Shown here piece after piece: positions 1 to 5,295 of a stretch of DNA of 7,943 nucleotides. The DNA is from Thermoplasmata archaeon (GTDB lineage: Archaea; Thermoplasmatota; Thermoplasmata; Lutacidiplasmatales; UBA184): assembly GCA_030039995.1 (NCBI GenBank), contig JASHUL010000231.1, positions 1 through 7,943 of the forward strand, in the 5' to 3' direction. A program made the translations under genes and the position numbers. The notes under the pieces are model-generated. The model saw only the letters and a list, made by a program, of their open reading frames with translations, searched no databases and was not told the origin of the DNA. The first letter of the stretch is position 1, and every line of letters begins with the position of its first letter.

Positions 1-330
1 ATCAACTCGAACGACGCGCGCGCCTACCCGGAGGACCGGTTCGAGTCGATGGTTCGCCGGGCCCGGGACCATCACTACCCGTTCCCGTACCTGCACGACG
101 AGTCGCAGGCGGTCGCGCACGCGTACGGCGCCCTCGTGACGCCCCATCCGATGCTGTTCGACCGGGACCGCCACCTCCTCTTCCAGGGCCGCATCGACAA
201 CGACCATCAGCACGCCGAGCGGGCGACCGAGCACTACCTGGAGCGGGCCCTGGACCAGGCGCTCCGCGGCGAGAAGGTCGTACCGTCGGAACTACCGGTC
301 GCCGGCTGCAGCGTGAAGTGGCTTCCCTGA
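1..330 (+). CDS. Thioredoxin/AhpC-TSA-like protein, C-terminal part (5' truncated)
   Basis: The frame is open from the first base and ends with TGA at 328-330, so about 109 residues of the C-terminal part are visible. It starts INSND..YPED and continues with a FPYLHDESQAVAHAYGA block and TPHPMLFDRDRHLLFQGRID, then ends GCSVKW. From family knowledge this pattern fits the redoxin/thioredoxin-like proteins in which the segment after the CXXC active site carries a cis-Pro-type strand (TPxPMLFD) and a closing GCxxKW motif. The catalytic cysteines would lie upstream of the window and cannot be checked, so activity as a peroxiredoxin or thiol oxidoreductase is inferred. The last 39 bases overlap the 3' end of the convergent nop5 gene. 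Confidence 0.85.
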   Translation: MNSNDARAYPEDRFESMVRRARDHHYPFPYLHDESQAVAHAYGALVTPHPMLFDRDRHLLFQGRIDNDHQHAERATEHYLERALDQALRGEKVVPSELPVAGCSVKWLP

Positions 331-1377
331 CGACCGTCGCGGGCGACGCTCGCCGCGACGGGCGCGAGCCTCTTTGAGTCGACCGCGTCGCGCTTCGAAG
401 GCCCGCAGGAGCGTCGTATCCACGGGCGACCCCGCCTGGTCCAGGCGGGCGGCGATCGCGACCTTCGCGGCCAGCGTGCGGGCGAGCTTTCCCCGCTCGG
501 GACGCGGGGCGGACTGGATCGCGGCGTGAAGGAAGAGGAGGCCATGACGGGGCGGCGGGGCCCGACCGCGCAGGTGCTCGAAGAAGGCCCGCTCCGCCCC
601 GAGGACCTGGATCGTGCTCGCCGGCAGGCGGGAGAGTCGGTCGAGGCCACGGGCTTGGGCGAGAAGCCGCGCGGCGAGGTCCGGACCGAGCAGCGCGCTC
701 AAGTTCGGGGTGCTGGCGGGGACGGCGCCCTCGACGGCACGACTCAACTCCGCCCGCGTCAGGACGATCGCGCGGTACAGCTCGGCCAGTCGGAGACGCG
801 ACCGCGCGACGGCCTCGTCGCCGGGTCCGAACGCCGCCTCGGTCGCTCCTTCGAGCACGCGGCGAGCGGCGGCGTCAGGGTTGGCCGGGTCGATGTCCGG
901 GGCGTCGCGACCCACCCAGCTGGCCAGACGCTCCCCGACCAGGTTCGCGACGCGGTCGAGGTCCGAGGCGGCCCGCACCGCCTCTTCCACGTGGACCGAG
1001 GGGTCCCACGCGTCGGAGAGCCCGCGCTCCGCCGCGGCCAGCAAGGCCTGCCGTTGCATCGAATCCTCCGGCGATCGGTCCGGGTCGGGGGGCTCGGCCG
1101 GAGCTCGGACGTCCCAGACGAGCCCTCGGTCGGCGAGGCGACGGTCGCGCGAGGTCCAGGTTTCCGCCCCGCGCGACGCCAGGAGTTCCTCCTCCTCGGG
1201 GGTGGTGCGGCCGGCCCGGCGCCGGGACGCCCGCTCGGCGAGCTCCTCGACCGCCATCGGCGGCCGCACTGCACGGAGGACGCGGTCGCCGTCGACGAGG
1301 AACACTCCGTACCAGGTCGAGACGACCGCCCGCGCCAGCGTCCTCCCCTCCGTGTCCCGGCGGAAGGCGCGCGGCAT
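292..1377 (-). CDS. nop5: Nop5 (Nop56/58 family), box C/D sRNP core protein
   Basis: Archaeal Nop5 bridges L7Ae-bound box C/D guide RNA and the methyltransferase fibrillarin, directing 2'-O-methylation of rRNA and tRNA. The predicted 361-residue protein has an N-terminal fibrillarin-binding-type domain (TWYGVFLVDGDRV, residues 21-33), a NOSIC/helical region from about residue 138, and a clear Nop domain: ASTPNLSALLGP (221-232), LPASTIQVLGAERAFFEHL (251-269), RHGLLFLH (277-284) and RGKLARTLAAKVAIAARLD (295-313). A basic Arg-rich tail follows, as is usual. ATG at 1377 is the last possible standard start before the conserved domain; ATGs at 1407 and 1425 would add unlike-family residues. Even with 1377 about 17 residues precede the conserved TW motif. 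Fibrillarin, the usual neighbour, is not adjacent: the downstream gene is a convergent redoxin. Divergent from the enoyl-CoA hydratase gene. Confidence 0.93.
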   Translation of the reverse strand: MPRAFRRDTEGRTLARAVVSTWYGVFLVDGDRVLRAVRPPMAVEELAERASRRRAGRTTPEEEELLASRGAETWTSRDRRLADRGLVWDVRAPAEPPDPDRSPEDSMQRQALLAAAERGLSDAWDPSVHVEEAVRAASDLDRVANLVGERLASWVGRDAPDIDPANPDAAARRVLEGATEAAFGPGDEAVARSRLRLAELYRAIVLTRAELSRAVEGAVPASTPNLSALLGPDLAARLLAQARGLDRLSRLPASTIQVLGAERAFFEHLRGRAPPPRHGLLFLHAAIQSAPRPERGKLARTLAAKVAIAARLDQAGSPVDTTLLRAFEARRGRLKEARARRGERRPRRSSGKPLHAAAGDR

Positions 1378-1382
1378 AAATA
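1375..1382 (+). promoter_or_regulatory. TATA-like element for the enoyl-CoA hydratase gene
   Basis: CATAAATA is an AT-rich island in very GC-rich DNA. Its centre lies about 26 bases before the ATG at 1406, the distance expected between an archaeal TATA box and the transcription start, which would give a leaderless message. It overlaps the proposed nop5 start codon (CAT at 1375-1377 is the reverse complement of ATG). The function is inferred from position and composition. Confidence 0.55.
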
Positions 1383-1405
1383 GGACGGCACGGGTCGGCG
1401 CGCCC

Positions 1406-2275
1406 ATGCAACCGCCGGGCGACATGGTCCGCTCCGCACGGTTCGATCACGCCCTCGTCGTGACGATCGATAATCCGCCGGTCAACGTGCTCTCGCGGGT
1501 CGTTCTGGACGAGCTGGCGGTCCGTCTCCGCGACTCGGTCGAGGACCCCGAGGTCCGCGCGGTCGTTCTCGCGAGCGCGGCCGAGAAGGCGTTCGCCGCC
1601 GGGGCGAACATCCGGGAGATGGCGCCGATGGGTCCGGCGGAGGCGTTCGAGCACGGACGCCGCGGCCAAGAACTCACGCGCACGATCGAACGGCTTCCGC
1701 TGCCGGTCATCGCCGCCGTGCACGGGGTCTGCTACGGAGGCGGGTGCGAGGTCGCCCTCGCGTGCGATTTCATCGTCGCCAGCACCGACGCGCAGTTCGG
1801 CCAGCCCGAGGTCAATCTCGGGATCATGCCGGGCTGGGGCGGCACGCGCCGGCTTCCGCGTCGGGTCGGCGCCGCACGGGCCCGACGTTGGATCCTCGCG
1901 GGTCGCCCGGTGCCGGCCGAAGCCGCCGAAGCGGCCGGTCTCGTGGACCGGGTCGTCCCCCGGTCCGAGCTCCTGCCGAGCTCGCTCGCTCTCGCGGAGG
2001 AACTCGCGACCAAGTCCGCGCTCGCTCTCGCCGCGGCGAAGTTCGCGCTGCTGGAGTCGATCGACCCGGACATCGACGGCGGTCTCGCCTACGAGCTGGA
2101 CCTCTGGGCGAAGTTGTTCGGCACGCGGGGTCAGCGGGAGGGCATGGAAGCGTTTCTCGCGAAGCGGGCCCCCGTCGCCCTTCCGCGGACGAACTGGGAA
2201 GAAGAGTCCACGGGATTCCCTTGGAGCCGCGACGGGGAGTCGTCCGTCGCGAGAGGAAAGCGGAAGAAGACGTAG
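1406..2275 (+). CDS. Enoyl-CoA hydratase/isomerase (crotonase) family protein
   Basis: Crotonase-fold enzymes add water to trans-2-enoyl-CoA in fatty-acid or related acyl-CoA degradation. Numbering from the ATG at 1424, the protein (283 residues) shows IDNPPVNVLS (15-24), the oxyanion-hole segment AFAAGANIREM (56-66), YGGGCEVALACDF (104-116) and QPEVNLGIMPGWGGTRRL (127-144). Both acidic residues used by true hydratases are present (E109 in GGGCE and E129 in QPE), so hydratase activity is likely rather than a pure isomerase or hydrolase. The family C-terminal pattern REGMEAFLAKRAP is followed by about 30 extra residues with a basic KRKKT end. Two starts are possible: ATG 1406, leaderless relative to the TATA-like element at 1375-1382, or ATG 1424, which better matches typical family N-termini. 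The physiological substrate cannot be told; no other beta-oxidation gene is in the window. tRNA-Thr follows 18 bases after the stop. Confidence 0.92.
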   Translation: MQPPGDMVRSARFDHALVVTIDNPPVNVLSRVVLDELAVRLRDSVEDPEVRAVVLASAAEKAFAAGANIREMAPMGPAEAFEHGRRGQELTRTIERLPLPVIAAVHGVCYGGGCEVALACDFIVASTDAQFGQPEVNLGIMPGWGGTRRLPRRVGAARARRWILAGRPVPAEAAEAAGLVDRVVPRSELLPSSLALAEELATKSALALAAAKFALLESIDPDIDGGLAYELDLWAKLFGTRGQREGMEAFLAKRAPVALPRTNWEEESTGFPWSRDGESSVARGKRKKT

Positions 2276-2293
2276 GCGTCGTGTCGAGCGTGC

Positions 2294-2366
2294 GCCGCGG
2301 TGGCTCAGCTGGCAGAGCGGCTCCTTGGTAAGGAGCAGGCCGAGGGTTCAAATCCCTCCCGCGGCT
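2294..2366 (+). tRNA. tRNA-Thr (anticodon GGT)
   Basis: A full cloverleaf can be drawn. The acceptor stem is GCCGCGG (2294-2300) with CCGCGGC (2359-2365), and the D stem is GCTC/GAGC. The anticodon stem is GCTCC/GGAGC around loop TTGGTAA, giving anticodon GGT at 2327-2329. The T stem is GAGGG/CCCTC around TTCAAAT. The discriminator is T2366, as expected for archaeal tRNA-Thr; CCA is not encoded and there is no intron. No TATA-like element is visible about 26 bases upstream, where the end of the enoyl-CoA hydratase gene lies, so co-transcription with that gene is plausible. Confidence 0.96.
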
Positions 2367-2456
2367 CGCGCTCGCTCGACCTCGGCGGGCGGTAGGATTC
2401 GCCCCCTACTCTCCGATCGTGCGCGTCGGGTATCTCGAGGCGAGGGCTCCGGTCGT

Positions 2457-2516
2457 GCACGGCCCGTTCCGTGGTCGACGAGCTCGTCGGGGGCCGGTGC
2501 TCGGAACGAGCCGTGC
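2457..2516. repeat. Imperfect 15-bp inverted repeat enclosing a 14-bp palindrome
   Basis: GCACGGCCCGTTCCG (2457-2471) pairs with CGGAACGAGCCGTGC (2502-2516) at 14 of 15 positions; only C2464/A2509 fails. The 30-base interior contains the perfect palindrome CGACGAGCTCGTCG (2476-2489). It lies in the 160-bp spacer between tRNA-Thr and the convergent hydrolase gene, ending 10 bases beyond that gene's stop codon. It could form a long hairpin on either transcript. There is no T-run, so a classical archaeal terminator is not shown; an RNA-processing or mRNA 3'-end structure is possible. I see no gene in 2367-2526. Confidence 0.7.
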
Positions 2517-2526
2517 CGGTCGCGCG

Positions 2527-3360
2527 CTATCGAGCGGCGAGCGTCTCGTCCCAGACCTTCGCGAGGTTCGAACGATGCGCGGCCTCGTAGTCCTTTGGCG
2601 TCGTCCGGCACCTCGCCGGCGGAAGGAACCGCTCGAGCGGTAACTGCGAGAACGACTCTCTCGAGGTACCGACCCGGTGCGCCTCGCTCGCTTCCTCCTG
2701 AACGCGACGAAGATACCGGATGTCACCGCTCAGCCGGGCCGCGGTGCAGGGCGGACCGTGCCCTTGGAGGATCGTTCGAGGTCGGAGCCGCTGGATCCGT
2801 TCCAGGGAGCGGATCTCCTGGCCGCTGTCGCCGAAGCGCACGAACGGAAGCATCATGACGGTGTCTCCAGCGATGAAGATCCGCGGTTCCGGAAGAAACG
2901 CTCCCACCGAGTCGGGCGTATGTCCCGGCACGTGGAGGAGCTCGATCCGGAGCCCGTCCAGGTCGAGCGAGGCGCTCCGCCGGAACAGCCGGTCCGGGGC
3001 GCGCAAGCGCAACCCGCCGGCTCTCGGGTCGTGGGGCTCGCCGACCCATTGCGGCCAGTACTTCCGGAGGAGCTTCGGGCCGGTCACGTGGGCCCAAACG
3101 GGGCAGCCGAAGAGGCCGTTCCCGATCGTGTGGTCCGTGTGCCAATGGGTGTTCACCAGAGCGGTGGGTTCGATCCCCTCCCGCTCAAGGTGTCGGAACA
3201 TCCGCCGCGCGTCCGCGGGACGATAGAGGTTATCGACGACGACGGCCCGTTTCCCGGATACCACCGCAACCGCGTTGACCCCGAGGTCCCAGTCGTGAGC
3301 GCCCCGGAACTGCCAGATACCCGGGGCGACCTCCTCCCGCGCGTACCGATTTCCCACCAT
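2527..3360 (-). CDS. MBL-fold metallo-hydrolase
   Basis: This is a predicted 277-residue metallo-beta-lactamase-fold hydrolase. All metal ligands of the fold are present: H72, H74, D76 and H77 in NTHWHTDHTIGN, H147 in VPGHTPDS, D166 in IAGDT and H201 in LQGHGPP. This arrangement supports a dinuclear metal site as in glyoxalase II-like and related hydrolases. The substrate is not evident; glyoxalase II, sulfur dioxygenase-like and lactonase-like enzymes share these motifs, and I do not assign a specific one. ATG 3360 is chosen because the family N-terminus (YAREEVAPGIWQFRG) begins just after it. The upstream open frame is Arg-rich, and a TATA-like element at 3422-3430 would place transcription start within it, near 3400. 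No signal peptide or membrane segment is visible. It is monocistronic, convergent with the enoyl-CoA hydratase/tRNA-Thr unit. Confidence 0.9.
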   Translation of the reverse strand: MVGNRYAREEVAPGIWQFRGAHDWDLGVNAVAVVSGKRAVVVDNLYRPADARRMFRHLEREGIEPTALVNTHWHTDHTIGNGLFGCPVWAHVTGPKLLRKYWPQWVGEPHDPRAGGLRLRAPDRLFRRSASLDLDGLRIELLHVPGHTPDSVGAFLPEPRIFIAGDTVMMLPFVRFGDSGQEIRSLERIQRLRPRTILQGHGPPCTAARLSGDIRYLRRVQEEASEAHRVGTSRESFSQLPLERFLPPARCRTTPKDYEAAHRSNLAKVWDETLAAR

Positions 3361-3421
3361 CGGAACGACCGGAGCCGACCGGCCCCGCGTCCCCTCGCCC
3401 GGATCCGGGAAACGGTTCGGG

Positions 3422-3430
3422 CTAAAATAG
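3422..3430 (-). promoter_or_regulatory. TATA-like element for the MBL-fold hydrolase gene
   Basis: Read on the minus strand the sequence is CTATTTTAG, an AT-rich island. Its centre near 3426 predicts transcription start around 3400, leaving a leader of about 40 bases before the ATG at 3360. Inferred from composition and spacing only. Confidence 0.45.
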
Positions 3431-3730
3431 CGGAGTCGTCGCGCGCGAAAACCGGCGGTCCGTCGGCGGCGCTCGGGAAATCGCAAGAAGGTCCGGCACT
3501 CCCCGAGGCGATGGGAGGCGCCACGACGGGGAAGGCTCCCTAACGCCGGCGCCTGGCCGACGTCGAAACCCCTGAGTTAGGATCGACCGGCGAGGAGTCT
3601 CGCGAGCGGCCCACCCGGGTACCCTCGGGGTCGGGTCGGTCGACCGTGCGAGGACGTGGGCCGCCGGTCGGTCTCTTGAGGCTTTCCCGTTCGCTCGGTT
3701 GGAAGCGGGGACCCTTTGGCCGCCGCTGGA

Positions 3731-3739
3731 TTGATATTC
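3731..3739 (+). promoter_or_regulatory. Possible TATA element for the RFC-like gene
   Basis: TTGATATTC is centred about 26 bases before the ATG at 3761, which would make the message leaderless. The match to an archaeal TATA box is modest; a second AT-rich word, GATTTTA (3749-3755), lies too close to the start codon to serve. Confidence 0.4.
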
Positions 3740-3760
3740 TGACCGTTCGATTTTACGCCG

Positions 3761-4429
3761 ATGGAGAACGGCGGTCGGCGGCGACTCTCGATCGAGGACT
3801 TCCGTCCGCAGTCGCTCGACGACGTGCTCGGGCAAGAGCTCGCGGTCGCGCGGCTTCGGCGGATCCTTGCGGGAGTGCGCAACGGCACCGTGGTCCCTCC
3901 CCACCTCCTGCTGCACGGTCCCCCCGGGGTCGGCAAGACCGCCGCCGCCCGCGCCTTCGGTCGGGAGGCGCTCGGCGAGAACTTCGAGGCCAACTTCAGC
4001 GAGTTGAAGTCGTTCGACAATCGGGGCCACGAAAGCTTACCGGACATCATCATGCGCTCGCGGGTCCCACCGCTCGGAGGAGCTCCCTTCCGGATACTGT
4101 TCTTCGACGAGGTCGAAGCGCTCAGTCCGTCCGCGCAGCACGACCTACGCCCGGCGATGGAAGGAGAGGGCGGTTGGTCCGTCTACATTCTCGCGTGTAA
4201 CGGGGTCGAGGGGCTCGCCCGCGCGCTGCTCTCTCGCTGCACGGTCCTCGAGTTCAAGCCGGTCGGACCGGCCGACATGCGACGGATCGTCCAGAGCGCG
4301 CTCGCAAAAACGCCGTTCCGCATGGACGGCGCGATGATCGAATCGATCGCCCAGCGGGCGAACGGTGTCCCGCGCGAAGCGATCAAGCTGCTCCTCGAAG
4401 AAGGAGGGGCGCTACCGGCGGCCGGTTGA
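3761..4429 (+). CDS. Short RFC small-subunit-like AAA+ ATPase without collar domain
   Basis: The 222-residue protein resembles the ATPase half of replication factor C small subunit, the clamp loader that places PCNA on DNA. Visible motifs: RFC-type N-terminus FRPQSLDDVLGQ (14-25), Walker A GPPGVGKT (53-60), GGAPFRILFFDEVEAL (106-121) with Walker B D116/E117, sensor 1 ACN (N147), the RFC-specific SRC motif LLSRCTVLEFKPV (156-168) with putative arginine finger R159, and sensor 2 NGVPREAIKLL (R205). Differences from canonical RfcS: DEVE instead of DEAD in Walker B, KSFDNRG where NASDERG is usual, and FRP without the usual W/EKY. Most striking, it stops after the lid domain; RfcS is usually about 320 residues and carries a C-terminal collar that holds the pentamer together. 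No collar-like coding remains in any forward frame before the tRNA at 4510. It may be a paralogue or accessory ATPase rather than the main RfcS. Confidence 0.85.
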   Translation: MENGGRRRLSIEDFRPQSLDDVLGQELAVARLRRILAGVRNGTVVPPHLLLHGPPGVGKTAAARAFGREALGENFEANFSELKSFDNRGHESLPDIIMRSRVPPLGGAPFRILFFDEVEALSPSAQHDLRPAMEGEGGWSVYILACNGVEGLARALLSRCTVLEFKPVGPADMRRIVQSALAKTPFRMDGAMIESIAQRANGVPREAIKLLLEEGGALPAAG

Positions 4430-4479
4430 GCCCGGTCCGCCGCGGACCCTCGGACGGAGCCCACCGCGGTCGAAGGTCC

Positions 4480-4486
4480 CTTATAC
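4480..4486 (+). promoter_or_regulatory. TATA box for initiator tRNA-Met
   Basis: CTTATAC at 4480-4486 is centred about 26-27 bases before the 5' end of the tRNA at 4510, the classical archaeal promoter spacing. The surrounding sequence is GC-rich. This supports independent transcription of the initiator tRNA and helps fix its 5' end. Confidence 0.7.
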
Positions 4487-4509
4487 CGAGCGCTGCTGGG
4501 TCGCACCGC

Positions 4510-4612
4510 AGCGGGGTAGGGTAGTCAGGAAAGCGGCCGGCTTCACCGACCGTCCTGAAATCCCGACGGGCTCATAACCCGTAGATCCATGGTTCAAATC
4601 CATGCCCCGCTA
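4510..4612 (+). tRNA. Initiator tRNA-Met (CAT) with an intron in the D-loop
   Basis: The acceptor stem is AGCGGGG (4510-4516) with CCCCGCT (4605-4611), discriminator A4612. The A1-U72 pair and the anticodon stem ACGGG/CCCGT with three consecutive G-C pairs next to loop CTCATAA (anticodon 4573-4575) are hallmarks of archaeal initiators. The T stem is CATGG/CCATG around TTCAAAT. The D stem is GGG (4519-4521) with CCC (4562-4564). The D-loop holds 28 extra bases; removing them leaves AGTCAGGAAA, the length expected of an initiator, and a 75-nt mature tRNA. CCA is not encoded. A conventional search expecting an anticodon-loop intron could miss or mis-fold this gene. Confidence 0.93.
4532..4559 (+). 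other. Predicted 28-nt tRNA intron in the D-loop
   Basis: The insert lies between D-loop positions 20 and 21. Because AAA flanks both ends (4530-4532 and 4558-4560), excision of 4531-4558, 4532-4559 or 4533-4560 gives the same mature tRNA. The insert can fold: TCAGGA (4525-4530) pairs with TCCTGA (4553-4558), a three-base bulge AAG (4531-4533) follows on the 5' strand, and CGGCCGG (4534-4540) pairs with CCGACCG (4546-4552) with one mismatch around loop CTTCA. On the other side A4559, A4560 and T4561 separate this helix from the D stem. This resembles a relaxed bulge-helix-bulge target of the archaeal tRNA splicing endonuclease, although the central helix is longer than the canonical 4 bp. Confidence 0.8.
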
Positions 4613-4619
4613 TTCTCCT

Positions 4620-4633
4620 CCGACCCGGGTCGG
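4620..4633. repeat. 14-bp perfect palindrome downstream of initiator tRNA
   Basis: CCGACCCGGGTCGG begins 8 bases after the tRNA discriminator base, just after the pyrimidine-rich TATTCTCCTC. A weaker 6-bp stem, CGACGC (4639-4644) with GCGTCG (4656-4661), follows. Either could mark the tRNA transcript end, but no T-run accompanies them. Nothing else is recognisable in 4613-4738. Confidence 0.5.
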
Positions 4634-4738
4634 CTGATCGACGCATCGGGGACGAGCGTCGCCGGGGAACGGACGTATCGAATCGACGCGTACGGTGAGG
4701 AGCTGGGCTAGAGCAGCGCCCGGTCGATCGGGGCGGCG

Positions 4739-5251
4739 CTAAGCGTCGGTCGTCTTCGGCTTGCTCTTCCGACGTGAACTCTTGCGAGGAGCCGCGTCGG
4801 GGTTCGGCGCGGAGTCGGCGGGAGCCGGATCGGTCGTCGGCAGATCGGGGGCCGGCGGGGGCGGCGGAGGCGCCGAGATCGGGGGAGACGCCGGTGGCAT
4901 CGGCGCGGGCGGAGCCGGGGGTGCCGGGGCGACGGGCGGTGGGGCCGTCACGGTAGGGGCCGTGGCGGCGGGAGCAGCCGGCGAGGAGTTCGAGCCGTGG
5001 TGATGCGCCGAGTGCGCCGGGTTGGAAGGGATCGGGACGAACTCGCCCGGGCGCCACGTGTGGGGTTGACGGAGGATCGACGGGTCCTTCAGGAAGAGGT
5101 CAGCATGCCCACAGGCCTTGCAGATGCGCGTCCCCATCGAGAGCTCGCCGCGCGACCGGAGCGAGAGCGTTCCCCCGCCGATCGAGCCGGTCTTGAGCTC
5201 GTTCGCCCAGACAAAATCGCTCGCGCCGCAGTTACTGCAGACCGGGGGCAC
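4739..5251 (-). CDS. Zinc-ribbon protein with long Pro/Ala-rich tail, function unknown
   Basis: About 170 residues from GTG 5251. The N-terminal part is a four-cysteine zinc ribbon: C5-x2-C8 (CSNCGASDF) and C44-x2-C47 (CKACGHADLF), separated by a Gly/Ser-rich stretch GSIGGGTLSLRSRGEL. After LKDPSILR and a short His-containing segment comes a low-complexity region, roughly residues 90-155, almost entirely Pro, Ala, Thr and Ser with a six-proline run. It ends in a basic KSSRRKSKPK segment. I do not recognise the family; the ribbon suggests nucleic-acid or protein binding, the tail a disordered linker with a charged end. GTG 5251 is chosen because AGGTG lies 4 bases upstream and a TATA-like element at 5288-5295 puts transcription start near 5266; TTG 5272 is the alternative and adds 7 residues. 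No signal peptide or membrane helix is visible. Confidence 0.75.
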   Translation of the reverse strand: MPPVCSNCGASDFVWANELKTGSIGGGTLSLRSRGELSMGTRICKACGHADLFLKDPSILRQPHTWRPGEFVPIPSNPAHSAHHHGSNSSPAAPAATAPTVTAPPPVAPAPPAPPAPMPPASPPISAPPPPPPAPDLPTTDPAPADSAPNPDAAPRKSSRRKSKPKTTDA

Positions 5252-5287
5252 GGAACACCTATCGCTCGACAAGAGGCCCGCGCTCGG

Positions 5288-5295
5288 TAGAAAAG
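5288..5295 (-). promoter_or_regulatory. Possible TATA element for the zinc-ribbon gene
   Basis: On the minus strand this reads CTTTTCTA, the only AT-rich word upstream of the gene. Its centre predicts transcription start near 5266, between the TTG 5272 and GTG 5251 start candidates. Weak match; inferred. Confidence 0.35.

Larger units (their letters stand above)
3361..3760. other. 400-bp gene-free stretch between the MBL hydrolase and the RFC-like gene
   Basis: I find no credible protein gene or tRNA here; open frames crossing it are Arg/Pro/Gly-rich and continue antisense into neighbouring genes. It holds the divergent promoters at its two ends. It also has short palindromes, including ACCCGGGT (3613-3620), overlapping GGGTACCC (3618-3625), and CGGTCGACCG (3637-3646), with related GACCGG/CCGGTC words at 3584-3589 and 3664-3669. 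It is the longest spacer in an otherwise compact window, so an unrecognised small RNA is possible but not shown. Confidence 0.5.

Noticed and set aside
526..1405. Long open frames on the plus strand opposite nop5, including an upstream extension of the enoyl-CoA hydratase frame back to 614
   Set aside because: They are antisense to a clearly conserved Nop domain, are rich in Arg/Ala/Ser/Gly without family motifs, and arise from high GC content. The hydratase fold begins only after 1424.
2419..2643. Small plus-strand open frame across the spacer after tRNA-Thr
   Set aside because: It crosses the inverted repeat and the end of the convergent hydrolase gene, with Arg-rich composition and no start signals.
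3167..3177. T-arm-like word GGTTCGATCCC that could suggest a tRNA
   Set aside because: It lies within the MBL-fold hydrolase coding sequence, and no acceptor, D or anticodon stems can be drawn around it.
3361..3486. Longer MBL-fold protein starting at 3486
   Set aside because: The extra 42 residues are Arg/Pro-rich with no family resemblance, and the likely TATA element lies inside that extension.
4429..4509. Frameshift as the reason the RFC-like protein lacks a collar
   Set aside because: Only 80 bases separate the stop from the tRNA, including its promoter, and no frame there resembles a collar domain, which needs about 300 bases.
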